Assembly (NCBI RefSeq): GCF_003672135.1
Contig: NC_039518.1
Span: 3,720,001-3,784,000, forward strand
Direction: 5' to 3'
Length of the DNA stretch: 64,000 bases
DNA from: Ooceraea biroi
Lineage: Eukaryota; Arthropoda; Insecta; Hymenoptera; Formicidae
The notes under the pieces are model-generated. The model saw nothing but the letters and a program-made list of their open reading frames with translations, had not been told where the DNA came from and made no database searches. Shown here in pieces: positions 33,677-46,000 of the stretch (positions are counted from its first letter, which is position 1; every line of letters starts with the position of its first letter). The position numbers were made by a program, and so were the translations under genes.

Positions 33677-33896
33677 TGTATGTTATTGAATTTTCCATGT
33701 GTTAAATCCACACATGGCCCGATTTGCAGGATCTGCAACTAATTGGACCCTGCAGATTGTGTATAGCGGATATTATGCTACAATGTATCTCATTCATGAA
33801 GCAGCTTCATGAATGAGATACTACATAATGGAAGTAGAGAATAAGAAATATTATTAATATTATCGTGCTATACTTACGCGACATGTTGCCTGGCAT
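33121..33896 (-). CDS. candidate poly-Q / RGG-rich gene, three exons
   Basis: A short first exon (33896-33878, MPGNMS) ends at an excellent donor (GC|GTAAGTATAG). The second exon (33609-33380) follows a TTTTTTTAG acceptor and continues in frame with LSDEEMLLSDEE, then a leucine- and glutamine-rich stretch ending in a long Gln run. A TGA at 33382-33380 stands one base before a donor-like GGTAATG. If that codon is passed, splicing to an acceptor (ATTACAG) at 33261 keeps the same frame into an Arg/Gly tail (33260-33121) with RRGGGRSRARWYRY and RGRGRGRGRG. So either the protein ends after the Gln run or the TGA is a mutation or error in an acidic/poly-Q/RGG protein. I do not recognise the family. 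Alternating triplet repeats could also be a noncoding accident. Confidence 0.4.
33641..33680. repeat. CATA microsatellite
   Basis: (ACAT)n followed by (AT)n, within the first intron of the candidate poly-Q gene. Confidence 0.85.
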
Positions 33897-33942
33897 GTAC
33901 ACGGTGAAAACGTCCGAAGCGCACCATGTATCGCCGCGCCGC

Positions 33943-34443
33943 ACAGTGGTGCTGAGGCGGAAAAATTGTTACCCAAACCTCCCAAACTGTGTTTTTTGTT
34001 TACAATGGAAGATAATCTTTCTAATTTAAAGAAACATCAAGATCTAGCTGCGCATATTTGCGCCAATGATAAAAATTCGAATTTTTATTCCGAGATGTTA
34101 TACTTGGATGCGTCACGTAACTAATTCCACAAGCCTGCATGAAGTAATTTGCCGTAACAAAAAGTTGTTACAAAATATTTTACAAAATATTTTATGAAAA
34201 CTTCTCATTTAATAACGAAAATTTCAAACAGCTTGAAAGAATGCGGCGTATACGAATATTATTCTATAATATATTTTTAAAAATATAATATCTGTCATAT
34301 TCATTAACACTTAACACAGTACTTTGTACTGTATTGAACACAGTAAAACATTATCTTTAAATTAAAAAATAATCATAACTCTATCTATTTAAATATAAAA
34401 GTTACATAATTTTTTCCGGCAATATGCATTTTGGCACCACTGT
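33943..34443. mobile_element. possible 501-bp element with ACAGTGGTGC ends
   Basis: ACAGTGGTGCTGAGGCGG at 33943 and GGCACCACTGT ending at 34443 are inverted. Flanks GCGCCGC and GCGCCGT are a 7-bp near-duplication with one mismatch. Internally, an open stretch of 39 codons begins at 34004 (MEDNLSNLKKHQDLAAH), which is not recognised. The ends resemble hAT-type MITEs. Confidence 0.4.
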
Positions 34444-34580
34444 GCGCCGTCCCCGTGATACATTTGTTTTACGACGTATTTTTTATTTTCTGTCGTGAAG
34501 ACGAAACGTTTATTTAGTAATCTTCTCGCCTTGATCAGTGTTAGCGTTCTTTTATACGTGCTTGTCTGAATCTTGGTGTT

Positions 34581-34680
34581 NNNNNNNNNNNNNNNNNNNN
34601 NNNNNNNNNNNNNNNNNNNNNNNNNNNNNNNNNNNNNNNNNNNNNNNNNNNNNNNNNNNNNNNNNNNNNNNNNNNNNNNN
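34581..34680. other. assembly gap of 100 N
   Basis: The left arm of the large palindrome starts at the first base after the gap, so the true extent of the palindrome is hidden here. Confidence 0.98.
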
Positions 34681-34975
34681 ATTTGTTATGTATTATACAC
34701 ACAAGATGTCTGAAAAGACAAGAGCTAAATTTGTATAGTGTATTAATGAAGTCAGGCAAAAACATGTTCATATAAACTTATGTTAAAAAATATAAGAACA
34801 ATTTTGTTGACGATTTTTCGAACACTTAAAACTCCAAACTCTAACAAATCATTTTTGGACATATTTATATGAATTTTTTCACTTACTTGACCTTATTAAA
34901 TAAATTAAATGGCCCCGATTTTTCCGAACATCTTGTATATATTTAATTGTATTATTTTCATAGATGCCTACTTAC

Positions 34976-36572
34976 AATTTTGTCTGGATCGAAATTATGA
35001 ACCATTTTTAGAGTACATGGATCACAATTACCAAAGGCCAGTTGTAAAGCGATATCTGCATTTAATTCAGTACCAGCATACTGTAATTGATCTTCAGTAA
35101 TATCAGCTGTGGGCGATTCAATCGTACTTGTTTCCTTTGTAACGGACAAAATACTAATTGATGTTTAAACGTTATATCCGCTAACACGAATGCATCTCTG
35201 TACTCTGCTGTCACAACTAACGATTTCATGTTGAGTACAGATCCTAAACGTGTCAATGCCTTAAAAATATAAAATAAAATATAAAATAATAAGACAGAAG
35301 TACCACGTGTATAAATTATAACTTTTCATGTTATTGTATATTATGTATTATATAAACAAGCTATTTTTATATTGTCATTAAGTTTTAAATAAACATGCAA
35401 CAACTCACCTTTGTATGTATTTGTCATCCGTGTTTTTTTGTCAATAAATTTTTGTGCCTTCCTTAAGCCGATGCCAGGCAAGGACGGAAGATAATCACAA
35501 CCAGATAAAATACAGATGTGACGGAACTTATCCATGTGAAATTGTTCGGAGTGCACGTTCATTGCTAAATGTAATCGATCTTGTTCGATTAAAACTCCGT
35601 TTCCATTAAAATCCATTTTAAAAAGTATCTATAACAAAATAAAACAAACTTTCAATATTGCATTTGGCATAATGAAAACAATTATGCTTAAAATTACGTT
35701 TGTTTATCTATATGAATAAAATTTTGATTCGAGATTAAACTTGGGATTATAATACATATTAGAGTAGTGAGACATACTAACTCTTTTACATCCAAATAAT
35801 GTCAAATCACTGTCTTCTGTGATAACAACGTCAGCTATACCAATAATATTCAGGTACGCCAATTGTGCATCCGCTTCGTAAGGAGCCACAATGCAATCAA
35901 CGTTCTCTTTTTGACAACGTTTAATTAATTCTAATGCAATTTCATGAGTAACGTCTATGGCTCGTTTCAATAAGTTTTTTCCCTCTGCGACTTGGCCCAT
36001 TTGTATCAATTCCATTGCTTTACGACGATTCATGTTTCTCGAGCTAATAAATAATATATTTATTTACATGTACTATTTATAAATAATCAAGAAATTGATA
36101 AAAAAAATTTGAGATCGAAATAATCTTTTATTTTTATGAGATAATTTCAATTTAAATATTTTGTAAATTTGTATTTAAATATGAACTTGTCTCTTCCTAC
36201 TTACTCACGTCTTTTAATTTCCGTCTGTTCCTTAGCGGGCAATCGTCGACCATCAAACACCAAGATCGGTTTTATTTTATATTGCAAAAGCATGTTTATG
36301 TATTTCATACAGTACGAAACGTACCTGTAACATAAGATAAAAAGTATTGATCATTGTTTACCATTTTAAAGGAGAATATCAAAGTGCACGTAACGTAACA
36401 CAATCACGTACGCATCCGTCGTTTGTCCCATCATCAGTTTCTCGGCGCAAGAAAAGACACCTTTGTGTAACCAACAGTAAGAATCGATCGCGACAGTGCC
36501 ACCGGAAAATTCTTGGATATTCGTTCTCTTAGAAGACTTCTCCAAGAATGGTAACAAACCGGTAATACCCAT
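34976..36572 (-). pseudogene. EXO1: EXO1 exons 1-5, left-arm copy, frameshifted
   Basis: This is the mirror of the gene at 43037. Exons are 36572-36412 (161 nt, intact, MGITGLLPFLEK, WLHKG), 36324-36205, 36037-35782 (APYEADAQLAYL, ITEDSDL), 35628-35409 (SGCDYLPSLPGIGL) and 35259-34976. Exon 4 is 4 nt longer than in the right copy, with a longer A run after TTTATTGAC, which shifts the frame. Exon 5 lacks one C at about 35115 (AATCGCCC against AATCCGCCC). The large sixth exon and the C-terminus are absent because the arm ends at the gap. If the palindrome is an assembly artefact this copy does not exist and its differences are consensus errors; otherwise it is a truncated duplicate. Confidence 0.88.
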
Positions 36573-37215
36573 TTTTATTAATTAATTCGTCTAATTCAAC
36601 AACAAACTACACAATAAAACTTATTCTACAATTGCCGCCAGATCTTGGCTTAATTTATACAGTTACTAACAACTCGTGCACATAGAACGTAACCTCGCTT
36701 GGCGTGCGGCAGAAGTTAGTTAAGAAATACCACGGTAACCAATCAACGTCTCGCTTGCCGCCACTGGCTGGCGTAGAAAATATCGCCTTGCTGATTGGTT
36801 CCTGCTCGCTGCTTGACGCTTGACGCGTCTGAATCAGCCTTTAGATCCAAGTAAACGCAGCTGAATTCAGTTGTAGTATTTAGGTTTGTATAGACATATA
36901 ACCTCTAACGTGTATTTGATTATATTTTGTTAAGCGCAAGAAGTGAAGCAAAATTCAAACATAAGTTTATGTTTTGATTTATTAAATTTATTATTTTTAT
37001 CAAACAATTGTTAAGTTCGTATTACTTGCAACAATATAAATATAGGACAAATTGTGTATATACTTGTGTACACAATCTAGCAGAAGGAAGCAAAAATGCT
37101 TACAGATGTAAATAAATAAATCAGAAATTAAGTAATTATAAAATAACTAAAAATCCATTATCATACACGCATACACGTATGTTGTGAAGCAATTATTACG
37201 TATCACTGTATCATT
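36573..37215. promoter_or_regulatory. EXO1/CNOT10 shared upstream region, left copy
   Basis: 643 bp separate the two divergent ATGs. It contains two CCAAT boxes in opposite orientation (AACCAATCAACG near 36739 and CTGATTGGTTCC near 36790), a usual feature of bidirectional housekeeping promoters. No TATA box is evident near either start. Confidence 0.55.
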
Positions 37216-37623
37216 ATGAGTGAGAGTGCAGAAACGCAAAGTAAGGATAGTGCGGTGTCTGTGATAACTGAGCAGGAACGTGAATTGGCTCAAAATGCAT
37301 TGTTGGAATTTCAAAAAGGCTCCTATGCATCATGTTTGTTATATTTAAATAAATTGGAGAGTCTTCGCCCATGGATCTGAAGGTTACGCATAACAAAGTT
37401 GTTGTGGAATATTATAAAAGTGATCTGAAGAAAACTGAATTGATGCAAAAGAGCTTGAATGCAATATGCGGTCAAATATCAACGATGGATTCTAGTGAGG
37501 CTATTGACGATGTCGAGAAATGCATCATGAGGTACAACCAAGCTGTCCTGCTGTATCATACTAAGCAATATAACACTGCTCTTCGAGTGATGAATAAATT
37601 TTTTGCCTTCATCGAGCCGATGG
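37216..37623 (+). CDS. CNOT10: CNOT10 first exon, left-arm copy, one-base deletion
   Basis: The exon begins MSESAETQSKDSAVSV, followed by ITEQERELAQNALLEF and YLNKLESLRP, matching the N-terminus of CCR4-NOT subunit 10 as known from animals (a TPR-like scaffold that partners CNOT11). Near 37368 the copy reads CTTCGCCCATGG where the right copy has CTTCGGCCCATGG, so the frame is lost by one base. It resumes with MDLKVTHNKVVVEYYKSDLK and ends IEPMG at a donor (ATGG|GTACGT). The family protein is about 700 residues; only about 136 are here. No later exon follows; the downstream DNA is the foldback and the mirrored arm. Confidence 0.85.
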
Positions 37624-39247
37624 GTACGTAATAATAATGATTTTTAATATAAAATGGACAATATAATCAGAGTTGAAAAATACTCGTGCTTGTAACGTTA
37701 CAGTTATTCTTTATAGTAACTCTTATAGCAATTGCATTATTTACTTTTATCTGTAAATGTAATAATAACTTCGTTACATTTTATGAGTAGTAAGTAACTA
37801 ATTTAAAAATTACTGTTTATTTTATTGTTATTTATGGATTCATCAACAGGAAATAATATTATTATAATAAAATTAATAATATTTAATAATAAATTAATTT
37901 TTAATATTTAAAATTAATAATATTTATTTTTAGATTAAATAAAAATAATAAACTACATTTAATCTTGGTTCCTAATCGAAATTCATAAAAAAGTACCACA
38001 CGTGTTTTTTGTCTATAACTGTACATATGCTGCTACAAAAAGTTTGCAACACCTCTTTTTAGATAAATGTTGGGAATGAGGAGGATTGTGAAAACTAGGA
38101 ACTGCTATCTTCAATATTGCTGGACTAACGTTATTTTCGTCATTCGACATGCGATATCCGATATTCATGATAACAATAACAATGAAATGACAGAAAATAG
38201 TATTTTAATCAAAATATTATTATATTTATAAGTATATTTGGTCTCATATTAAACTACTTAAAAAAATAACGGAAAAAGTAGCAAATATTACTTCTTAAGT
38301 AGTGATAACTGTAACTATATTGTATTCACTTTTTAAAATGTATAGTAATTATAACGAGTTATTTTTTTTATAGAGTAACTTTCTCAACTCTGATTATAAT
38401 CAACAATTATATGTGTTACTTAATAGAATATAAGATAAATTATTATACTATATATATAAAGTATTGACTCCTTAACACCCCTAAATTAACTCGAGGAGTG
38501 CTTTATTTGATATCACATTATCATAATGCATCATAATGCATGCGCTCGTATTAACTCGTATGAGATAAAAAATAATTAAACTGAAATGATTTATATATAT
38601 TTTATGAAAAGATAATTCTTTAACCTGTAAATAAACAATTCAGTTATTGAGTTCTGCTGACATTGCGGATATTTGCTACTACCAGAATAAACAAATTAAA
38701 CGTTTCAAACGAGTCATTCATCTGGCATCTATACTCATCAAATATATACTGTATATATATACACACACATCAGCAGAACTCAGTAACTAAATTGTTTATT
38801 TACAGCAGTGCTCGGAACGATCTGAATATTTCGAGCGATTTTCGAAGTCGACGCCTACTTTCTTCTCCTTACCGCGCGCCCCTAACAGATGAGGGTCCGC
38901 GGCCGCTGAGCGTTAGGAGCGGCAAATGAGTGGACCTTACTCCTGAGGACCCTGATTACGTAAATTCTGAAATTAAAAAGACTTTACAAAAAATAAAAGT
39001 TTAGTATTAAAAATATAATTTTTCTAATATATTAAAATTATTAGAAACAATTTATATACATATATATATTCTTTTATTATATTAAATTATAATAGATTGA
39101 TTAAATTAATTTATTATTTATTATGTTAATTGTTATAATTTAATTTAATATAATCTATAGTATAATAATAATAAAAAAATATATAAAATTATAAAAATAA
39201 AATATATTCATTTTCAAGTTACGTGGAAATAAAAAAGAATATATATA
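37624..39247. other. CNOT10 intron 1 (left copy), no exon seen
   Basis: AT-rich sequence with a small inverted repeat at about 38641-38810 (TTCAGTTATTGAGTTCTGCTG against CAGCAGAACTCAGTAACTAA) and a GC-rich patch near 38870-38935. It is mirrored at 40353-41987. No further CNOT10 exon was recognised. Confidence 0.6.
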
Positions 39248-40352
39248 CAGGGTGTCCCATTTTAAATGCCGCAGGCAAAAATCTCGAAAAATATGGGACA
39301 TACGGAAAAATGTTTCGAACAAAAGTTGCATGGTTTGAAGGGGCCACATGATGAAAATATGTACTTGACCTTGAGTGACCTTTTCAAGGCCAGGTCAATG
39401 TGATGGATGTTTTATTAAACGGGACCCCCCTTTTTTATTGTATATTCTTGTAGCTTAGTTCGAGAGCTTTCCAAAACACTACCTACTTTTGTTTTTTGCC
39501 CAAGCAGTTCCCAAGATATGAAGCGTCAAAGTTGACATACCGCCGGCATTCGCATTACCCGATGTACACCGCGGGGAGGTTGCTCGGTCGGATTTGTACA
39601 TCATAGTGGCCCTAAAAAGGGCCGATTTTGTGTATGGGGGTGTGGTAAGCAGTACTAGTACTAGTAACTCCAAATGGAATGCACAGTATTTACTAATAAG
39701 CAGAGCTCGGACTTCAGTGCCGCTATCCCCACTTCAGGCTCTCGAGCGCCGCGAGAGACGGTGCTCAAACAATCAAAAAATGTTTCAATTTACGCAACGG
39801 TACCTCTCATCTGCTTAGGCCGCTCCACCGGCATAGTCGGCAGTCTCTCGCGGCGCTCGAGAGCCTGAAGTGGGGATAGCGGCACTGAAGTCCGAGCTCT
39901 GCTTATTAGTAAATACTGTGCATTCCATTTGAGTTACTAGTACTAGTACTGCTTACCACACCCCCATACACAAAATCGGCCCTTTTTAGGGCCACTATGA
40001 TGTACAAATCCGACCGAGCAACCTCCCCGCGGTTACATCGGGTAATGCGAATGCCGGCGGTATGTCAACTTTGACGCTTCATATCTTGGGAACTGCTTGG
40101 GCAAAAAACAAAAGTAGGTAGTGTTTTGGAAAGCTCTCGAACTAAGCTACAAGAATATACAATAAAAAAGGGGGTCCCATTTAAGAAAATATCCATCACA
40201 TTGACCTGGCCTTGAAAAGGTCACTCAAGGTCAAGTACATATTTTCATCATGTGGCCTCCTTCAAACCATGCAACTTTTGTTCGAAACATTTTTCCGTAT
40301 GTCCCATCTTTTTAGAGATTTTTGCCTGCGGCATTTAAAATGGGACACCCTG
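39248..40352. mobile_element. 1105-bp CAGGGTG foldback at the centre of the palindrome
   Basis: The ends are CAGGGTGTCCCATTTTAAAT and its complement, each flanked by TA (39246-39247 and 40353-40354). Arms 39248-39757 and 39844-40352 enclose an 86-bp unique loop (39758-39843). The axis of this element is the axis of the whole inverted duplication. It is the same family as the element at 8479, though its interior differs. It lies in intron 1 of CNOT10. Confidence 0.9.
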
Positions 40353-41987
40353 TATATATATTCTTTTTTATTTCCACGTAACTTGAAAATGAATATATTT
40401 TATTTTTTATAATTTTATATATTTTTTTTTATTATTATTATACTATAGATTATATTAAATTAAATTATAACAATTAACATAATAAATAATAAATTAATTT
40501 AATCAATCTATTATAATTTAATATAATAAAAGAATATATATATGTATATAAATTGTTTCTAATAATTTTTAATATATTAGAAAAATTATATTTTTAATAC
40601 TAAACTTTTATTTTTTGTAAAGTCTTTTTAATTTCAGAATTTACGTAATCAGGGTCCTCAGGAGTAAGGTCCACTCATTTGCCGCTCCTAACGCTCAGCG
40701 GCCGCGGACCCTCATCTGTTAGGGGCGCGCGGTAAGGAGAAGAAAGTAGGCGTCGACTTCGAAAATCGCTCGAAATATTCAGATCGTTCCGAGCACTGCT
40801 GTAAATAAACAATTTAGTTACTGAGTTCTGCTGATGTGTGTGTATATATATACAGTATATATTTGATGAGTATAGATGCCAGATGAATGACTCGTTTGAA
40901 ACGTTTAATTTTGTTTATTCTGGTAGTAGCAAATATCCGCAATGTCAGCAGAACTCAATAACTGAATTGTTTATTTACAGGTTAAAGAATTATCTTTTCA
41001 TAAAATATATATAAATCATTTCAGTTTAATTATTTTTTATCTCATACGAGTTAATACGAGCGCATGCATTATGATGCATTATGATAATGTGATATCAAAT
41101 AAAGCACTCCTCGAGTTAATTTAGGGGTGTTAAGGAGTCAATACTTTATTATATAGTATAATAATTTATCTTATATTCTATTAAGTAACACATATAATTG
41201 TTGATTATAATCAGAGTTGAGAAAGTTACTCTATAAAAAAAATAACTCGTTATAATTACTATACATTTTAAAAAGTGAATACAATATAGTTACAGTTATC
41301 ACTACTTAAGAAGTAATATTTGCTACTTTTTCCGTTATTTTTTTAAGTAGTTTAATATGAGACCAAATTATACTTATAAATATAATAATATTTTGATTAA
41401 AATACTATTTTCTGTCATTTCATTGTTATTGTTATCATGAATATCGGATATCGCATGTCGAATGACGAAAATAACGTTAGTCCAGCAATATTGAAGATAG
41501 CAGTTCCTAGTTTTCACAATCCTCCTCATTCCCAACATTTATCTAAAAAGAGGTGTTGCAAACTTTTTGTAGCAGCATATGTACAGTTATAGACAAAAAA
41601 CACGTGTGGTACTTTTTTTATGAATTTCGATTAGGAACCAAGATTAAAATGTAGTTTATTATTTTTATTTAATCTAAAAATAAATATTATTAATTTTAAA
41701 TATTAAAAATTAATTTATTATTAAATATTATTAATTTTATTATAATAAATATTATTTCCTGTTGATGAATCCATAAAGTAACAATAAAATAAACAGTAAT
41801 TTTTAAATTAGTTACTTACTACTCATAAAATGTAACGAAGTTATTATTACATTTACAGATAAAAGTAAATAATGCAATTGCTATAAGAGTTACTATAAAG
41901 AATAACTGTAACGTTACAAGGCACGAGTTATTTTTCAACTCTGATTATATTGTCCATTTTATATTAAAAATCATTATTATTACGTAC

Positions 41988-42395
41988 CCATCGGCTCGAT
42001 GAAGGCAAAAAATTTATTCATCACTCGAAGAGCAGTGTTATATTGCTTAGTATGATACAGCAGGACAGCTTGGTTGTACCTCATGATGCATTTCTCGACA
42101 TCGTCAATAGCCTCACTAGAATCCATCGTTGATATTTGACCGCATATTGCATTCAAGCTCTTTTGCATCAATTCAGTTTTCTTCAGATCACTTTTATAAT
42201 ATTCCACAACACTTTGTTATGCGTAACCTTCAGATCCATGGGCCGAAGACTCTCCAATTTATTTAAATATAACAAACATGATGCATAGGAGCCTTTTTGA
42301 AATTCCAACAATGCATTTTGAGCCAATTCACGTTCCTGCTCAGTTATCACAGACACCGCACTATCCTTACTTTGCGTTTCTGCACTCTCACTCAT
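41988..42395 (-). CDS. CNOT10: CNOT10 first exon, right-arm copy, one-base deletion
   Basis: Same exon as 37216-37623, on the minus strand from ATG at 42395 to a GTACGT donor at 41987. This copy keeps the GGCCC that the left copy lacks, so the frame is open through LESLRPMDLKVTHN. It then lacks one base near 42210 (AAAGTGTTGTGG against AAAGTTGTTGTGG). The later part (LMQKSLNAICGQ, DDVEKCIMRYNQAVLLYH, NKFFAFIEPM) is identical. Each copy is broken where the other is open, which argues for sequencing errors. CNOT10 acts in mRNA deadenylation in the CCR4-NOT complex. Confidence 0.85.
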
Positions 42396-43036
42396 AATGA
42401 TACAGTGATACGTAATAATTGCTTCACAACATACGTGTATGCGTGTATGATAATGGATTTTTAGTTATTTTATAATTACTTAATTTCTGATTTATTATTT
42501 ACATCTGTAAGCATTTTTGCTTCCTTCTGCTAGATTGTGTACACAAGTATATACACAATTTGTCCTATATTTATATTGTTGCAAGTAATACGAACTTAAC
42601 AATTGTTTGATAAAAATAATAAATTTAATAAATCAAAACATAAACTTATGTTTGAATTTTGCTTCACTTCTTGCGCTTAACAAAATATAATCAAATACAC
42701 GTTAGAGGTTATATGTCTATACAAACCTAAATACTACAACTGAATTCAGCTGCGTTTACTTGGATCTAAAGGCTGATTCAGACGCGTCAAGCGTCAAGCA
42801 GCGAGCAGGAACCAATCAGCAAGGCGATATTTTCTACGCCAGCCAGTGGCGGCAAGCGAGACGTTGATTGGTTACCGTGGTATTTCTTAACTAACTTCTG
42901 CCGCACGCCAAGCGAGGTTACGTTCTATGTGCACGAGTTGTTAGTAACTGTATAAATTAAGCCAAGATCTGGCGGCAATTGTAGAATAAGTTTATTGTGT
43001 AGTTTGTTGTTGAATTAGACGAATTAATTAATAAAA
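42396..43036. promoter_or_regulatory. EXO1/CNOT10 shared upstream region, right copy
   Basis: 641 bp between the ATG of CNOT10 (minus) and of EXO1 (plus). CCAAT boxes occur at about 42811 (GGAACCAATCAGC) and 42863 (GTTGATTGGTTACC). The head-to-head arrangement suggests a bidirectional promoter. Confidence 0.6.
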
Positions 43037-46000
43037 ATGGGTATTACCGGTTGTTACCATTCTTGGAGAAGTCTTCTAAGAGAACGAATATCCAAGAATT
43101 TTCCGGTGGCACTGTCGCGATCGATTCTTACTGTTGGTTACACAAAGGTGTCTTTTCTTGCGCCGAGAAACTGATGATGGGACAAACGACGGATGCGTAC
43201 GTGATTGTGTTACGTTACGTGCACTTTGATATTCTCCTTTAAAATGGTAAACAATGATCAATACTTTTTATCTTATGTTACAGGTACGTTTCGTACTGTA
43301 TGAAATACATAAACATGCTTTTGCAATATAAAATAAAACCGATCTTGGTGTTTGATGGTCGACGATTGCCCGCTAAGGAACAGACGGAAATTAAAAGACG
43401 TGAGTAAGTAGGAAGAGACAAGTTCATATTTAAATACAAATTTACAAAATATTTAAATTGAAATTATCTCATAAAAATAAAAGATTATTTCGATCTCAAA
43501 TTTTTTTTATCAATTTCTTGATTATTTATAAATAGTACATGTAAATAAATATATTATTTATTAGCTCGAGAAACATGAATCGTCGTAAAGCAATGGAATT
43601 GATACAAATGGGCCAAGTCGCAGAGGGAAAAAACTTATTGAAACGAGCCATAGACGTTACTCATGAAATTGCATTAGAATTAATTAAACGTTGTCAAAAA
43701 GAGAACGTTGATTGCATTGTGGCTCCTTACGAAGCGGATGCACAATTGGCGTACCTGAATATTATTGGTATAGCTGACGTTGTTATCACAGAAGACAGTG
43801 ATTTGACATTATTTGGATGTAAAAGAGTTAGTATGTCTCACTACTCTAATATGTATTATAATCCCAAGTTTAATCTCGAATCAAAATTTTATTCATATAG
43901 ATAAACAAACGTAATTTTAAGCATAATTGTTTTCATTATGCCAAATGCAATATTGAAAGTTTGTTTTATTTTGTTATAGATACTTTTTAAAATGGATTTT
44001 AATGGAAACGGAGTTTTAATCGAACAAGATCGATTACATTTAGCAATGAACGTGCACTCCGAACAATTTCACATGGATAAGTTCCGTCACATCTGTATTT
44101 TATCTGGTTGTGATTATCTTCCGTCCTTGCCTGGCATCGGCTTAAGGAAGGCACAAAAATTTATTGACAAAAACACGGATGACAACATACATAAGGTGAG
44201 TTGTTGCATGTTTATTTAAAACTTAATGACAATATAAAAATAGCTTGTTTTATATAATACATAATATACAATAACATGAAAAGTTATAATTTATACACGT
44301 GGTACTTCTGTCTTACTTTATTTTATATTTTATTTTATATTTTTAAGGCATTGACACGTTTAGGATCTGTACTCAACATGAAATCGTTAGTTGTGACAGC
44401 AGAGTACAGAGATGCATTCGTGTTAGCGGATATAACGTTTAAACATCAATTAGTATTTTGTCCGTTACAAAGGAAACAAGTACGATTGAATCCGCCCACA
44501 GCTGATATTACTGAAGATCAATTACAGTATGCTGGTACTGAATTAAATGCAGATATCGCTTTACAACTGGCCTTTGGTAATTGTGATCCATGTACTCTAA
44601 AAATGGTTCATAATTTCGATCCAGACAAAATTGTAAGTAGGCATCTATGAAAATAATACAATTAAATATATACAAGATGTTCGGAAAAATCGGGGCCATT
44701 TAATTTATTTAATAAGGTCAAGTAAGTGAAAAAATTCATATAAATTATGTCCAAAAATGATTTGTTAGAGTTTGGAGTTTTAAGTGTTCGAAAAATCGTC
44801 AACAAAATTGTTCTTATATTTTTTAACATAAGTTTATATGAACATGTTTTTGCCTGACTTCATTAATACACTATACAAATTTAGCTCTTGTCTTTTCAGA
44901 CATCTTGTGTGTATAATACATAACAAATACATGTAAAATATACAATATTGTATATATTGCACATACAAATATAAAAATATAAAATACGTATTATATCATA
45001 TAATATTATTAAAAAATACGTCAAAAAGATTTAGAATATTTTACTATACATTATAGGAACGTAAAAGGAAGTGTAATGCTGAAATAGAACAAACATCTAT
45101 TATTCACACTAGCATTTGGTCCGACAAGTATAAATTAAAAACAGACAATCATAGATATGAGAATACATTAAACTCATCAATCAAAGCTAGAAAAGAGTTA
45201 TGTATACGAAGAGATTCTCTAAAAAATGAGAACATTTCTTTAAAATATACTAGTCCAACTATACAATGCGACAGATTTTCAGAATATCAAGATTTAGGAA
45301 AAAACGCTATTTTGGATATGTATAATTCAAATCAAAATACAAAACTAATTCTCAGCCCCGAAAAACGATCGAAGGAATATTTAACAGAAAATAATGTATC
45401 ACCAGAATTATTTAAAACAAAAAATCCATTCGTGAAAAGAGTATCCGATCTCACAACCTCGCCGAGTATTTTGTCTCAAGAAAATTGCCGGAAAAGAGGA
45501 AGAAACTTAATGCGCGTAAGGCGAACTATCATAGACGAAAACATTATCGTGGAAAGCAAATATTTTTCGAAACATGATAACGAGAAGAGCGATGCACTAA
45601 AGTCAGAAAACAACGTTAAAGATTTCAATTTAAAACGTACAAAACGTAATGAGAATTCAACAATGGACGTCTGTGATGCAAGCATGAAACGACAAAAAAC
45701 ATTACAAGATCTGAAAGTATTTTCTGAAATAGAAAATGTCAATGCAAACTTAACGTCAAGAGGCATTGACGATACACCTCCATCGAATCTGAACAAATGT
45801 CTGACCAACTCTTATGAAAATATTTCAGAAAGGACGTATTCCAGTAACAGGATAACCGAAATATCGCCAACGCGACATTTCACAACTGTTAATGATAATT
45901 GCATTTCTGATAATTTATTGGTATCAAGCTCCGATGTAGAAACCATGCCTGATTTAGCCAATTACGAAAATACCAGCAGTTTACGAGATGATTTATCGAA

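Larger units (their letters stand above)
34681..39757. repeat. left arm of ~10.2-kb inverted duplication
   Basis: The sequence from the gap edge to 39757 is repeated in reverse at 39844-44928. Identity is very high; most differences are one- or two-base length changes. The arm holds EXO1 exons 1-5, the shared promoter, CNOT10 exon 1 and part of its intron, and half of a CAGGGTG foldback. It is either a true palindrome or a misassembly through the foldback. Confidence 0.95.
39844..44928. repeat. right arm of ~10.2-kb inverted duplication
   Basis: Reverse complement of 34681-39757. It ends in the CNOT10-to-EXO1 direction inside EXO1 intron 5; the sequence after 44928 (rest of EXO1) is unique. 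Confidence 0.95.

Noticed and set aside
43051..43242. A shorter EXO1 start inside exon 1
   Set aside because: The apparent start after the one-base deletion would lose the N-terminal MGI needed by this nuclease family; the left arm shows the normal start.
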